A stretch of 64,000 nt of DNA from Methylobacterium durans. Its GTDB lineage: Bacteria > Pseudomonadota > Alphaproteobacteria > Rhizobiales > Beijerinckiaceae. The stretch lies in the NCBI RefSeq assembly GCF_003173715.1, contig NZ_CP029550.1, positions 6,650,001 to 6,714,000 on the forward strand. The letters run 5' to 3'. Positions 43,322 through 51,479 of the stretch are shown here, piece after piece. The notes below the pieces were generated by a model. That model saw only the letters and a program-made list of their open reading frames with translations, ran no database searches and had not been told where the DNA came from. Made by a program: the position numbers and the translations under genes. How positions within the stretch are numbered: position 1 is the stretch's first letter; each line of letters starts with the position of its first letter.

Positions 43322-44857
43322 GTGCGGACGGAGCGCGTCGTCGTCGTCGGAGCGGGGATCGGGGGGCTGGTGGCGGCACTCCGCCTCGCCCATGCGGGCC
43401 TCGACGTGACGGTGCTGGAGCGGGCCGACGCGCCCGGCGGCAAGATGCGCGCGGTCGCCGTGGGGAGCCGCGCGGTGGAGGCCGGCCCCACCGTCTTCAC
43501 CATGCGCTGGTTCCTGGAGGAGATCTTCTCCGAGGCCGGGGCGCGGCTCGACGAGCACGTGCGGCTCTCGCCCGCCCGTCTCCTCGCCCGCCACGCCTGG
43601 AGCGGGACCGAGCGGCTCGACCTCTTCGCCGACATCGACGAATCGGCCTCCGCCATCGCGGCCTTCGCCGGGGCGCGGGAGGCCGAGGGCTACCGCCGCT
43701 TCTGCGCCCGGGCCGCCGAGGTCTACCGGACCCTCGAAGGCCCGTTCATCCGCGGCGAGCGGCCGAGCCCGATCGACCTCGCCTTCCGGGTCGGCCCCTG
43801 GGGCATGGCGGATCTCTGGCGCATCCAGCCCTTCGCGACGCTCTGGGGCGCCCTCGGCGATTATTTCGGCGATCCGCGCCTGCGCCAGCTCTTCGGCCGC
43901 TACGCTACCTATTGCGGCTCCTCGCCCTTCGAGGCGCCCGCCACCCTCATGCTTGTCGCCCATGTGGAGCAGGCGGGGGTCTGGTACGTGGAGGGCGGCC
44001 TGAGCCGCCTCGCGCGAGCCGTGGCGGAGCTTGCCGAGGCGCGCGGCGCCCGCATCCGCTACCGGACCGGCGCCGCCGCGATCCTCGCCGAGGGCGGCCG
44101 GGTCTCGGGTGTCGTCACCGAGGGCGGCGAGCGGATCGCGGCCGAGATCGTCGTGGCAAACGCCGACGTCTCGGCGCTCGCCGCCGGCCTGTTCGGGCGC
44201 GAGGCGGCCCGCGCCGCCGAGGGCGTGGCCGTGGCGGAGCGCTCCCTCTCGGCGGTGACGTTCTGCATGGCGGCGCGCACGGACGGGTTCCCGCTCGCGC
44301 ATCACAGCGTGTTCTTCTCGGGCGATTACCGGGCCGAGTTCGAGGCGATCCGCCGGGGGCGGCTCCCGGACGATCCGACCGTCTACGTCTGCGCGCAGGA
44401 CCGGAGCGACGACGGAGCGCCCCCCGGCGCCCCGGAGCGCCTGCTCCTGCTCGTCAACGCCCCGGCCCGGGGCGAGACCCCCCTCACAGCGGAGGAGATC
44501 GGCTCATGCGAGACCTCGATGCGGGCGCGCCTCTCGGCCTGCGGGCTGGCGCTGGACCCGGAGCCCGGCACGGTGACGACGGCGCCCTCGGACTTCGCGG
44601 CCCTGTTCCCGGGGACGGGGGGAGCGCTCTACGGCCGGGCCTCGAAGGGCTGGGCGGCGACCTTCCGGCGGCCGGGGGCGCGGACCGGCCTGCCCGGCCT
44701 CTACCTCGCGGGGGGGAGCGTCCATCCGGGCCCGGGGGTGCCGATGGCGGCGCAGTCGGGCCGGATCGCGGCGGACAGCCTGCTGCGGGATCTCGGCCGT
44801 CCTTCGACACGCCGGTCGGCCCCGGCGGCTACGCGTGGTGGTACGTCGACGCGCTGA
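43322..44857 (+). CDS. crtD: Methoxyneurosporene/hydroxycarotenoid dehydrogenase
   Basis: A 511-residue FAD-dependent carotenoid desaturase (CrtI/CrtD family) introducing the 3,4 double bond. N-terminal dinucleotide fold: RVVVVGAGIGGLVAALRLAHAGLDVTVLERADAPGGKMR. Substrate region: GPTVFTMRWFLEEIF and RYATYCGSSPFEAPATLMLVAHVEQAGVWYVEGGL. C-terminal FAD signature: GLYLAGGSVHPGPGVPMAAQSGRIAADSLLRDL. It starts at GTG 43322. The last 17 residues (STRRSAPAATRGGTSTR) are a read-through of the crtC coding region in another frame; the two genes overlap by about 55 bp. Confidence 0.95.
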   Translation: MRTERVVVVGAGIGGLVAALRLAHAGLDVTVLERADAPGGKMRAVAVGSRAVEAGPTVFTMRWFLEEIFSEAGARLDEHVRLSPARLLARHAWSGTERLDLFADIDESASAIAAFAGAREAEGYRRFCARAAEVYRTLEGPFIRGERPSPIDLAFRVGPWGMADLWRIQPFATLWGALGDYFGDPRLRQLFGRYATYCGSSPFEAPATLMLVAHVEQAGVWYVEGGLSRLARAVAELAEARGARIRYRTGAAAILAEGGRVSGVVTEGGERIAAEIVVANADVSALAAGLFGREAARAAEGVAVAERSLSAVTFCMAARTDGFPLAHHSVFFSGDYRAEFEAIRRGRLPDDPTVYVCAQDRSDDGAPPGAPERLLLLVNAPARGETPLTAEEIGSCETSMRARLSACGLALDPEPGTVTTAPSDFAALFPGTGGALYGRASKGWAATFRRPGARTGLPGLYLAGGSVHPGPGVPMAAQSGRIAADSLLRDLGRPSTRRSAPAATRGGTSTR

Positions 44858-45717
44858 GCGAGGACGGGGAGCACGGCCTCACCCTCATCGCCTTCATCGG
44901 CTCCGTGTTCTCGCCCTACTACGCCTGGGACCCGGCCCGCGACCCGTTCGACCATTGCGCCCTGAACGTCGTGCTCTACGGCCGCCCCGGCCGCTTCTGC
45001 ATGACGGAGCGCGGGCGGGCCGCGCTGGCGCGGGACGCCGACCACATCCGCATCGGCCCGAGCGCGATGGAATGGGACGGCACCGCCCTGACGATCCGCA
45101 TCGACGAGGTGACGGCGCCGATCCCGAGGCGGGTGCGCGGCACGGTGCGCCTCCATCCGCCCGGCTTCACGCGAGGGCCCTTCACCCTGGACGCGGCCGG
45201 CGACCATCGCTGGTGGCCGATGGCGCCCTCCTCCCCCGTCGAGGTGCGGCTCGACGAGCCGGCTCTCGCGTGGCGCGGCACGGCCTATTTCGACACGAAT
45301 GACGGCGACACGGCCCTGGAGGATTCGTTCACGAGCTGGACCTGGTGCCGGGCCGACATGCCGGACGGGGCTGCCATCCTCTACGACGTGCGCCGCCGCG
45401 ACGGCTCCGGCCAGAACCTGTCGCTCCGCTTCGACCGGGCGGGCGCGCGCCGGGACATCCGCCCGCCCTTGCCGGCCGCCCTGCCCCCGACCGGGCTGTG
45501 GCGGATCCCCCGCGCCACCCGCAGCGACGACGGGCACGCCCGGGTGCTGCGGACCTTCGAGGACACGCCGTTCTACGCGCGCTCGCTGCTGGCCTCGACG
45601 CTCGGCGGCGAGCCGGTCCAGGCGGTGCACGAGAGCCTGTCGCTCGCCCGCTTCCGGAATCCGATCGTCCGGCTGATGCTGCCCTTCCGGATGCCGCGGC
45701 GGGCCGCAAGCCATTGA
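44803..45717 (+). CDS. crtC: Carotenoid 1,2-hydratase, start codon not found
   Basis: CrtC adds water to neurosporene/lycopene in the spirilloxanthin pathway. Homology begins at FDTPVGPGGYAWWYVDALSEDGEHGLTLIAFIGSVFSPYYAW and continues with FDHCALNVVLYGRPGRFCMTERG, GDHRWWPMAPSSPVEVRL, YFDTNDGDTALEDSFTSWTWCRA, ILYDVRRRDG and EDTPFYARSLL, about 300 residues and essentially full length. The frame has no ATG, GTG or TTG between 44506 (inside crtD, 300 bp upstream) and a GTG at 44905 inside the domain. Either a rare start, extreme overlap with crtD, a fusion through frameshift, or a sequence error is involved. The coordinate given is where homology starts. Confidence 0.85.
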   Translation, partial: FDTPVGPGGYAWWYVDALSEDGEHGLTLIAFIGSVFSPYYAWDPARDPFDHCALNVVLYGRPGRFCMTERGRAALARDADHIRIGPSAMEWDGTALTIRIDEVTAPIPRRVRGTVRLHPPGFTRGPFTLDAAGDHRWWPMAPSSPVEVRLDEPALAWRGTAYFDTNDGDTALEDSFTSWTWCRADMPDGAAILYDVRRRDGSGQNLSLRFDRAGARRDIRPPLPAALPPTGLWRIPRATRSDDGHARVLRTFEDTPFYARSLLASTLGGEPVQAVHESLSLARFRNPIVRLMLPFRMPRRAASH

Positions 45718-45756
45718 TGGGGCACGCCTTCTCGCGCCAGGACGGGTGTGCGCGCT

Positions 45757-47325
45757 CTACGTCAGTCGGTCCGCGATGTGATCGCTCACGCGGAGCGCGT
45801 TCGCGATGATCGTCAGCGTCGGGTTCACGGCGCCGATCGAGGGAAAGAAGCTCGCGTCCGTCACGTACAGGTTGTCGAGCTCATGCGCCTTGCAGTTGAG
45901 GTCGAGCACCGACGCCGCCGGGTCGGTGCCGAAGCGGAGCGTGCCCGCCTGATGGGCCGTGCCGGAGAGCGGGATGTTCTTGCCGAGATAGAGCGAGCGC
46001 TCGAACAGGTAGGTGTAGGCGCCGCCGGGCCGGAGCAGGTCGGAGAGCTTGGCCCTCAGCCGGTCATGCGCCTCCCGGTTCGTCTCGCGGATGTCGAGGA
46101 TGGTGCGGCCGGCGGCGGCGATCGTCACGCGGTTGTCGGGATGGGGCAGGTCCTCGCTCTGCAACCAGAAATCCATGGAATGGCGCGCCACCATGTCGAA
46201 GGGCGCGTCCGGCAGGAAGCCGGTCCATTTGGGGAATTCCTCGCCGCGGATCTGGTCCGGATGCGTCTTCGCGCACATCTGGATCAGGCCCATCGGGTAT
46301 TCCCAATCCTCGGACGCGAAGTAGAAGTCCGAGACCGCGAGCGTCTTCTGGAAAACCGTGTCGTTGACCTCCTTCGACAGGGCCATCAGCACGGACATGT
46401 TGTGGCGCATGTAGTTGCGGCCGACCTGATCGGAGCCGTTTGCGAGTCCGTTCGGGTGCGCTCCATTGGCCGAGCGCAGGAACAGCAGCGCCGAGGAGAG
46501 CGCCCCGCAGGCCACCACCACGATGTCGGCGGCGTAGCGCTCCTCCCTGCCCTCGCGCGTGACGTGTACTCCGGTGACCGTCCGGCCGGCGGGATCGGTC
46601 TCCAGCCGCGCGACGTAGGCGTTCGTCAGAAGGGTGGCGTTCGGGTAGGCGGCGAGCGTCGGGTCGACCGTCATCACCTGCGCGTCGGCCTTGCCGTTGA
46701 GGAGGCAGGGGAAGCCGTCGAACGCGTCGCAGCGGATGCAGATGCTGGTCGGCGTCGGCTTGCCGTTCCGCTCGTCGAGGCGGATGCCGAGCGGGAGGTG
46801 GAACGGGTGCAGCCCCACCTTCGCCCAATCGTCTGACAATTTCTGGATGCGCGGTTCGTGCGCGACCCCCGGATGGTCGTAGGGCGCGCTCGCCCAGGGC
46901 TCGGTCGGGTCCTCGCCCCGGTTGCCGTGGACGCTGAACAATTGCTCGGCCTGCGTGTAGTAGGGCTCGAACTCGGCGTAGGAGACCGGCCAGGCCGGCG
47001 AGATCCCGTCGACGTGGCGGACCGCGCCGAAATCCTCCTCGCGCAGCCGCAGGAGCGCGGCTCCATACACCTTGGAGTTGCCGCCCACGTAGTAGTGGAG
47101 CGCCGGGCTGAAGCGGCGCCCGTCGCCGCCGTACCACGTCTCCCGCGCCTGGTAGGCGCCGTCGACGAAGACCGTCTTCGCGTTCCAGTTGTCCTGGCTG
47201 CGGGGCAGGTAGTCCCCGCGCTCGAGGAGGAGGACGCGCTTGCCCGTCCGCGCCAGCCGCTGGAACACCGAGCCGCCGCCGGGGCCGCTGCCGATGATGA
47301 TGACGTCGTAACGGTCCTGCGCCAT
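45757..47325 (-). CDS. GMC-type FAD oxidoreductase
   Basis: A 522-residue flavoprotein. ADP-binding motif YDVIIIGSGPGGGSVFQRLARTGKRVLLLERGDYLPR at residues 6-40; middle GMC region with YYVGGNSKVYGAALLRLREEDF and CIRCDAFDGFPCLLNGKADAQVMTV; C-terminal GMC domain with GTAHQAGTLRFGTDPAASVLDLNCKAHELDNLYVTDASFFPSIGAVNPTLTIIANALRVSDHIA, including the catalytic His region. It has the cholesterol-oxidase/glucose dehydrogenase-like short form, without a signal peptide. Substrate unknown. MAQDRYDV at the ATG ending 47325 is the start. An EcfG-type promoter 37 bp upstream links it to the general stress response; it is divergent from the DoxX-cupin-SMP30-VOC operon. Confidence 0.92.
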   Translation of the reverse strand: MAQDRYDVIIIGSGPGGGSVFQRLARTGKRVLLLERGDYLPRSQDNWNAKTVFVDGAYQARETWYGGDGRRFSPALHYYVGGNSKVYGAALLRLREEDFGAVRHVDGISPAWPVSYAEFEPYYTQAEQLFSVHGNRGEDPTEPWASAPYDHPGVAHEPRIQKLSDDWAKVGLHPFHLPLGIRLDERNGKPTPTSICIRCDAFDGFPCLLNGKADAQVMTVDPTLAAYPNATLLTNAYVARLETDPAGRTVTGVHVTREGREERYAADIVVVACGALSSALLFLRSANGAHPNGLANGSDQVGRNYMRHNMSVLMALSKEVNDTVFQKTLAVSDFYFASEDWEYPMGLIQMCAKTHPDQIRGEEFPKWTGFLPDAPFDMVARHSMDFWLQSEDLPHPDNRVTIAAAGRTILDIRETNREAHDRLRAKLSDLLRPGGAYTYLFERSLYLGKNIPLSGTAHQAGTLRFGTDPAASVLDLNCKAHELDNLYVTDASFFPSIGAVNPTLTIIANALRVSDHIADRLT

Positions 47326-47361
47326 CGCGGCTCTCCCCGGCTCGGCGTCCCGCGTGCCGCC

Positions 47362-47386
47362 AACGTGGCCGTGCCCGCGCCGTTCC
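47362..47386 (-). promoter_or_regulatory. EcfG-type promoter of the GMC oxidoreductase
   Basis: Minus-strand GGAAC (47386-47382), 16 bp, CGTT (47365-47362), exact consensus, with a predicted 30-nt leader before the GMC start at 47325. Confidence 0.6.
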
Positions 47387-47536
47387 GCGACGCGACACCA
47401 CCACGATTCGGCGCCGCTTCGGCGCTCCGTCCCGCACCGCACACAGGGCTGCGATCCGCCGCAACCCGGGGCAAGCGTAGGCGTTCACCCGGCGGTTCGA
47501 CCGCCGCGCTCCTGACGCCGAAGGACGGGACTTCCG

Positions 47537-48019
47537 ATGACCTGGCTCGACCTCGCCGCCGGCCCGCTGCTCGCCAAGATCTGCCTCGTGGTGCTCTTCC
47601 CCTTCAGCGCGCTGGACAAGGTGATGCACTGGGACGACGCCATGAAGCAGGCCTCCTCGGGACCGCTGCCCGGCGCCGCCCTGATGCTGGTGCTCGGCAC
47701 GCTCGTCGAGGTCGTCGCGCCCATCTGCATCGTGACCGGCTATTACGACCGCCTCGCCGCCTTTCTCCTCGCGGGCTTCTGCGCGGTCACGGCAATCCTG
47801 TTCCACCGCTTCTGGGAATTCCCGGGCTTCTGGTCGAAGAAGGGCGAGGGCAACGCCCATTTCTGGGATTTCTGGAAGAATTTCGGGCTCGTGGGCGGCC
47901 TCCTCCTCGTCACCCTCGGGGGCAGCTACGCGCCGGCCTCCGCTGTGATCGGCCACCCGCTCTCGTCCGGCCCGCAGGCAGCCCCGGCCGAGGTCGCGCG
48001 TTCCCTGCCAACACCCTGA
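47537..48019 (+). CDS. DoxX family membrane protein
   Basis: A 160-residue protein with four hydrophobic segments (LLAKICLVVLFPFSALDKVM, GAALMLVLGTLVEVVAPICIV, LAAFLLAGFCAVTAILFHRFW, FGLVGGLLLVTLGG) in the DoxX arrangement, including the F-S-A-L-D-K-V-x-x-W turn after helix one. DoxX proteins are quinone- or thiol-linked accessory membrane proteins, often tied to detoxification of oxidants. It starts at ATG 47537 with AAGGACGGGA upstream and is the first gene of a tight four-gene unit (13-bp, 11-bp and overlapping junctions). Confidence 0.88.
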   Translation: MTWLDLAAGPLLAKICLVVLFPFSALDKVMHWDDAMKQASSGPLPGAALMLVLGTLVEVVAPICIVTGYYDRLAAFLLAGFCAVTAILFHRFWEFPGFWSKKGEGNAHFWDFWKNFGLVGGLLLVTLGGSYAPASAVIGHPLSSGPQAAPAEVARSLPTP

Positions 48020-48032
48020 CCCGGAGGCCGAT

Positions 48033-48497
48033 ATGGCGGGCGACATGGCGGGCGAGAAGCCGAAGGTGCCCTACTGGCACGTCTGGACGGACGCCGAGGG
48101 CGTCAGCCACCAGGACCGGTTCGAGCTCACCGAGTTCGACCTCAAGACCATGAAGCCGCCGGCCGACCCGCAATGGCAGGGCACCCGGTTCACGGACCGC
48201 TCCACCGTGATGGTGACGGTGCAGCCGGTCGGCTGGGTCGGGCAGTGGCACGAGAACCCGAAGCCGCAATGGATCGTGCCCCTGTCGGGCCGCTGGTTCG
48301 TCGAGACCCTCGACGGCACCCGCGTCGAGATGGGGCCGGGCGAACTCTCCTTCGGCGAGGACCAGAACACCCGCCCGGACGCGCACGGGCGCCAGGGCCA
48401 TCTCTCCGGCACGGTCGGCGACGCGCCCGCAGTGCTGATGGTGGTGCAGATCGAGGACGCGGCGCCGACGATCGGCCAACCCGGCCGCTTCCGCTGA
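48033..48497 (+). CDS. Cupin domain protein
   Basis: A 154-residue protein. WHVWTDAEGVSHQDRFELTEF opens the fold; the cupin motifs are present as GQWHENPKPQWIVPLSGRWFVETLDGTRVEMGPGELSFGEDQNTRP and HLSGTVGDAPAVLMVVQIED. The metal-ligand set is incomplete relative to classical enzymes (one W-H-E and a late H), so binding or weak dioxygenase function are both possible. It lies 13 bp after the DoxX gene; GGAGG is just before its start. Part of the DoxX-cupin-SMP30-VOC operon. Confidence 0.88.
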   Translation: MAGDMAGEKPKVPYWHVWTDAEGVSHQDRFELTEFDLKTMKPPADPQWQGTRFTDRSTVMVTVQPVGWVGQWHENPKPQWIVPLSGRWFVETLDGTRVEMGPGELSFGEDQNTRPDAHGRQGHLSGTVGDAPAVLMVVQIEDAAPTIGQPGRFR

Positions 48498-48508
48498 GGA
48501 GGCACGTG

Positions 48509-49408
48509 ATGGAAGGCTTCGCGGTCCACGATCCCCGGTTTCTCGCCTACATCCTGCCGAACGCCCCCCTGGAAAGGCTCGGCGAGGGCTTTCGCTGGTG
48601 CGAGGGGCCGGTCTGGTTCGCGGACCGGGGCGAGCTCCTGTTCAGCGACGTGCCGAACGACCGGGTGATGCGCTGGAGCGAGAGCGGGAGCTTGAGCGTG
48701 TTCCGCCAGCCGGCGCATTTCGAGAACGGGCACGCCCGCGACCGGGAGGGCCGGCTCCTCTCCTGCTCGCACCGGGGCCGCTGCATCACGCGGACCGAGA
48801 TCGACGGCAGCGTGACGGTGCTGGCCGACCGCTATCGCGGCAAGCGCCTGAACTCGCCCAACGACATCGTCTGCCGCTCGGACGGGACGATCTGGTTCAC
48901 CGACCCGCCCTACGGCATCCAGACCGACTACGAGGGCGGCAAGCAGGATTCCGAACTGCCCGCGACCGTCTATCGGCTCGACCCGCGGGACGGGGCGCTC
49001 AGCGTCGTCGCCGACGATTTTCAGGGGCCGAACGGCCTCTGCTTCTCGCCGGACGAGCGCTGGCTCTACGTCTCGGAGAGCGGGCTGCAATTCGTCGAGG
49101 ACCCGCTGCAGCACATCCGCGTCTTCGAGGTCGGCGAGGCGGCCCTGAGCGGAGGCCGCATCTTCCACCGGGTCGAGCCGGGCTATGCCGACGGGTTCCG
49201 CTGCGACGAATACGGTAACCTCTGGTCGAGCGCCGCGGACGGCGTCCACTGCATCGACCCGTCCGGCACCCTGCTCGGGCGCATTCTGGTGCCGTCCACG
49301 GTGTCGAACCTCGCCTTCGGAGGCCGCAACCTCAGCCGCCTGTTCCTCTGCGCCTCGCACACCCTGTACGCGATCTACGTCAACGTGCGCGGGGCGCGCC
49401 TCCTGTGA
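48509..49408 (+). CDS. SMP-30/gluconolactonase-like beta-propeller
   Basis: A 299-residue six-bladed propeller of the SMP-30/gluconolactonase/LRE family: FRWCEGPVWFADRGELLFSDVPNDRVMRW, FENGHARDREGRLLSCSHRGR, LNSPNDIVCRSDGTIWFTDPPYGI, GPNGLCFSPDERWLYVSES and GYADGFRCDEYGNLWSSAADGVHCIDPSG. The Glu, Asn and Asp calcium/zinc ligands of the family (E-G-P, N-D, N-G/D-G) are present. Family members hydrolyse lactones. The start MEGFAVHD follows GAGGAGGCACGTG, 11 bp after the cupin gene. Its stop overlaps the start of the next gene. Confidence 0.92.
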   Translation: MEGFAVHDPRFLAYILPNAPLERLGEGFRWCEGPVWFADRGELLFSDVPNDRVMRWSESGSLSVFRQPAHFENGHARDREGRLLSCSHRGRCITRTEIDGSVTVLADRYRGKRLNSPNDIVCRSDGTIWFTDPPYGIQTDYEGGKQDSELPATVYRLDPRDGALSVVADDFQGPNGLCFSPDERWLYVSESGLQFVEDPLQHIRVFEVGEAALSGGRIFHRVEPGYADGFRCDEYGNLWSSAADGVHCIDPSGTLLGRILVPSTVSNLAFGGRNLSRLFLCASHTLYAIYVNVRGARLL

Positions 49409-50310
49409 GCGGCGTCTCAGCCCTCCTCGGCGTCAGCCGGACCGTGGCGGATCTCGAACGCGCGGAGGCGTTCTACCGGGACGGGCTCGGCTTCACGCGC
49501 GTCGCGCCGCCGGAGCCCGTGCCGCCGCCGATCCTCGAGGCGATGGGCCTCGGCGAGGCCCGGGCGACGCGCCTGCGGATGGGGCTCGGCGCGCAGGCGG
49601 TGGACGTCCTCGCCTTCGACCCGCCGGGTGCCCCCTACCCGGCCGAGCGGGCCGCCACCGACCCGATCTTCCAGCACATCGCGATCCCGGTCCGCGACAT
49701 GGATGCCGCGATGCAGCGGCTCGGCGCCCTGAATCCCGAGCCGATCAGCCACGGCGGGCCGCAGCGCCTGCCCGCATCCTCGGGCGGGGTCACGGCCTAC
49801 AAGTTCCGCGATCCGGACGGGCACCCGGTCGAGCTGATCCACTTTCCCGACGGGCCGGCCGCCGCGCGCTGGCGCGCCGCGCCAGGCCTGTTCCTCGGCA
49901 TCGACCACTCGGCGATCACGGTGAGCGACCGCGAGGCCGCGATCGGGTTCTTCACGAGCCTGATCGGCCTCGCGATCGACGGGCGCGGCCTGAATTCCGG
50001 CCCTGAGCAGGAGCGCCTCGACGGCGTGCCGGACCCGGAGGTCGACGTGATCGGCCTCGCGCCGCCGAGCCCGACCCCGCACGTCGAGTTGCTGCACTAC
50101 CGGCGCCCGGCGGCGCGGACACGTTCCGGCCCGGTCTTCGGGCCGCGGGACCGGGCCACCACCCGTCTCGTCTTCGCCGCCCCCGACCCTGACGGCCTAG
50201 CTGCGCGCCTTCGCGGAGGCGGCCATGCCGTCACGCTGTCCCGGGACGGCAGCGCCGCCTACGCCGCGGGGCCGGACGGCCACGGGATGCTGTTCCTCCG
50301 CGAAGGGTGA
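49405..50310 (+). CDS. VOC family protein, two modules
   Basis: A 301-residue protein with two VOC units: LLGVSRTVADLERAEAFYRDGLGFTRVAPPEP to AYKFRDPDGHPVELIHFPDG, and FLGIDHSAITVSDREAAIGFFTSLIGLAIDGRG to YAAGPDGHGMLFLREG. The H...E pairs are suitable for a metal site in the first unit. Extradiol-dioxygenase-like or isomerase activity would fit beside a lactonase and oxidoreductase, but is not shown. GTG start overlapping the SMP-30 stop (GTGA) indicates translational coupling. Last gene of the operon. Confidence 0.88.
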   Translation: MSGVSALLGVSRTVADLERAEAFYRDGLGFTRVAPPEPVPPPILEAMGLGEARATRLRMGLGAQAVDVLAFDPPGAPYPAERAATDPIFQHIAIPVRDMDAAMQRLGALNPEPISHGGPQRLPASSGGVTAYKFRDPDGHPVELIHFPDGPAAARWRAAPGLFLGIDHSAITVSDREAAIGFFTSLIGLAIDGRGLNSGPEQERLDGVPDPEVDVIGLAPPSPTPHVELLHYRRPAARTRSGPVFGPRDRATTRLVFAAPDPDGLAARLRGGGHAVTLSRDGSAAYAAGPDGHGMLFLREG

Positions 50311-50439
50311 CGAAGCGCACGGTCGGCTCAACCGGGGCGTGAAATTCCTTGCGTCGCCTTCGTCCTCTGCCAGACATTGCCGCACCGCAGTGCGACGCTT
50401 CGGCCCCGCTCGGAGCGTCCGTCGCCAAGGGGGATCGTC

Positions 50440-51428
50440 ATGATGCAGAGGAATTTCGTCCGCGCCCTGGCCCTCGGCCTAGCCGTCAGTCTGTCGGGCA
50501 CGGCGCAGGCGCAGGACAGCGCGACCACCGCCGAGCAGACCGTCGACGCGATGAACACGTTGTTCGGCAAGCACGCGGGCATCCGCGCCAACCACGCCAA
50601 GGGCGTCGTGGCGGAGGGCAGCTTCACGCCCTCGGCCGAGGGCGCGAAGCTCAGCAAGGCGTCCCTGTTCGCGGGCGCTTCGGTGCCGGTCACGGTCCGC
50701 TTCTCGGACGCGACCGGCGTGCCGACGATTCCCGACGGATCCGTGCAGGCGAACCCGCACGGCATGGCCCTCAAGTTCAAGCTCGCCGACGGCTCCGAGA
50801 TGGATGTGGTGGTGAATGCCCTGAAGTTCTTTCCCGTCGCCACCGGCGAGGAGTTCCGCGACCTGCTGATCGCCGCCTCCAAGAGCGGGCCCGACGCGCC
50901 GCATCCGACACCGCTCGAGCAGTTCGGGAAGAGCCACCCCGCCGCGGCCGCGGCCGGCGGCACCGCCAAGACCCCGACGAGCTTCGCCCGCCAGACCTAC
51001 AACGGCGTCAACGCCTTCGTCTTCGTCGACACGGACGGCAAGCGCCAGCCCTTCCGCTATCGCATCGTGCCGGCGCAGGGCGAGGAACTCCTCGGGGAGG
51101 CGGAAGCGAAGACGAAGGCCCGAACTACCTCGTCGACGAGATCGGCCCCCGCCTCGCGCGGGAGCCCGCGACCTTCCGGGTTCTCGCCCAGCTCGCGCAA
51201 GCCGGCGATCCGACGAACGACGCCACCAAGCCCTGGCCCGACGATCGCCGCACCGTCGATCTCGGCACGCTGACCATCACCAAGACGGTGCCGGACAGCG
51301 CCACCGCCGAGAAGGCGCTGCTCTTCATGCCGAACGCGCTGACCGACGGCATCGAGGTCTCGGACGATCCGCTGATCGACGCCCGCGTCCAGGCCTACGC
51401 GGTCTCGTTCGGCCGCCGGACGCAGTAG
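50440..51428 (+). pseudogene. Catalase-family peroxidase (SrpA-like), frameshifted
   Basis: The first frame gives MMQRNFVRALALGLAVSLSGTAQAQ, a Sec signal, then the small catalase fold: GIRANHAKGVVAEGSFTPS, VTVRFSDATGVPTIPDGSVQANPHGMALKF, FVDTDGKRQPFRYRIVPAQGEELL. Near nt 51118 the frame breaks. The rest, GPNYLVDEIGPRLAREPATFRVLAQLAQAGD to VQAYAVSFGRRTQ, continues in the next frame to 51428. Adding one base around AAGGCCCG restores 330 codons. Intact relatives are periplasmic haem peroxidases of the catalase superfamily. Either a recent inactivating deletion or a sequencing error; both halves still look under selection. Two ATG codons (50440, 50443) precede the signal. Confidence 0.85.
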
Positions 51429-51479
51429 CGGCCGGGCCGCGATCCCGGGGACGCGACGGCGTCTCCGGGACCGGACGGC

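Noticed and set aside
43267..44802. Upstream extension of the crtC frame through crtD
   Set aside because: The composition is Arg/Gly/Pro shadow sequence over a well-conserved crtD; only the part from 44803 resembles CrtC.
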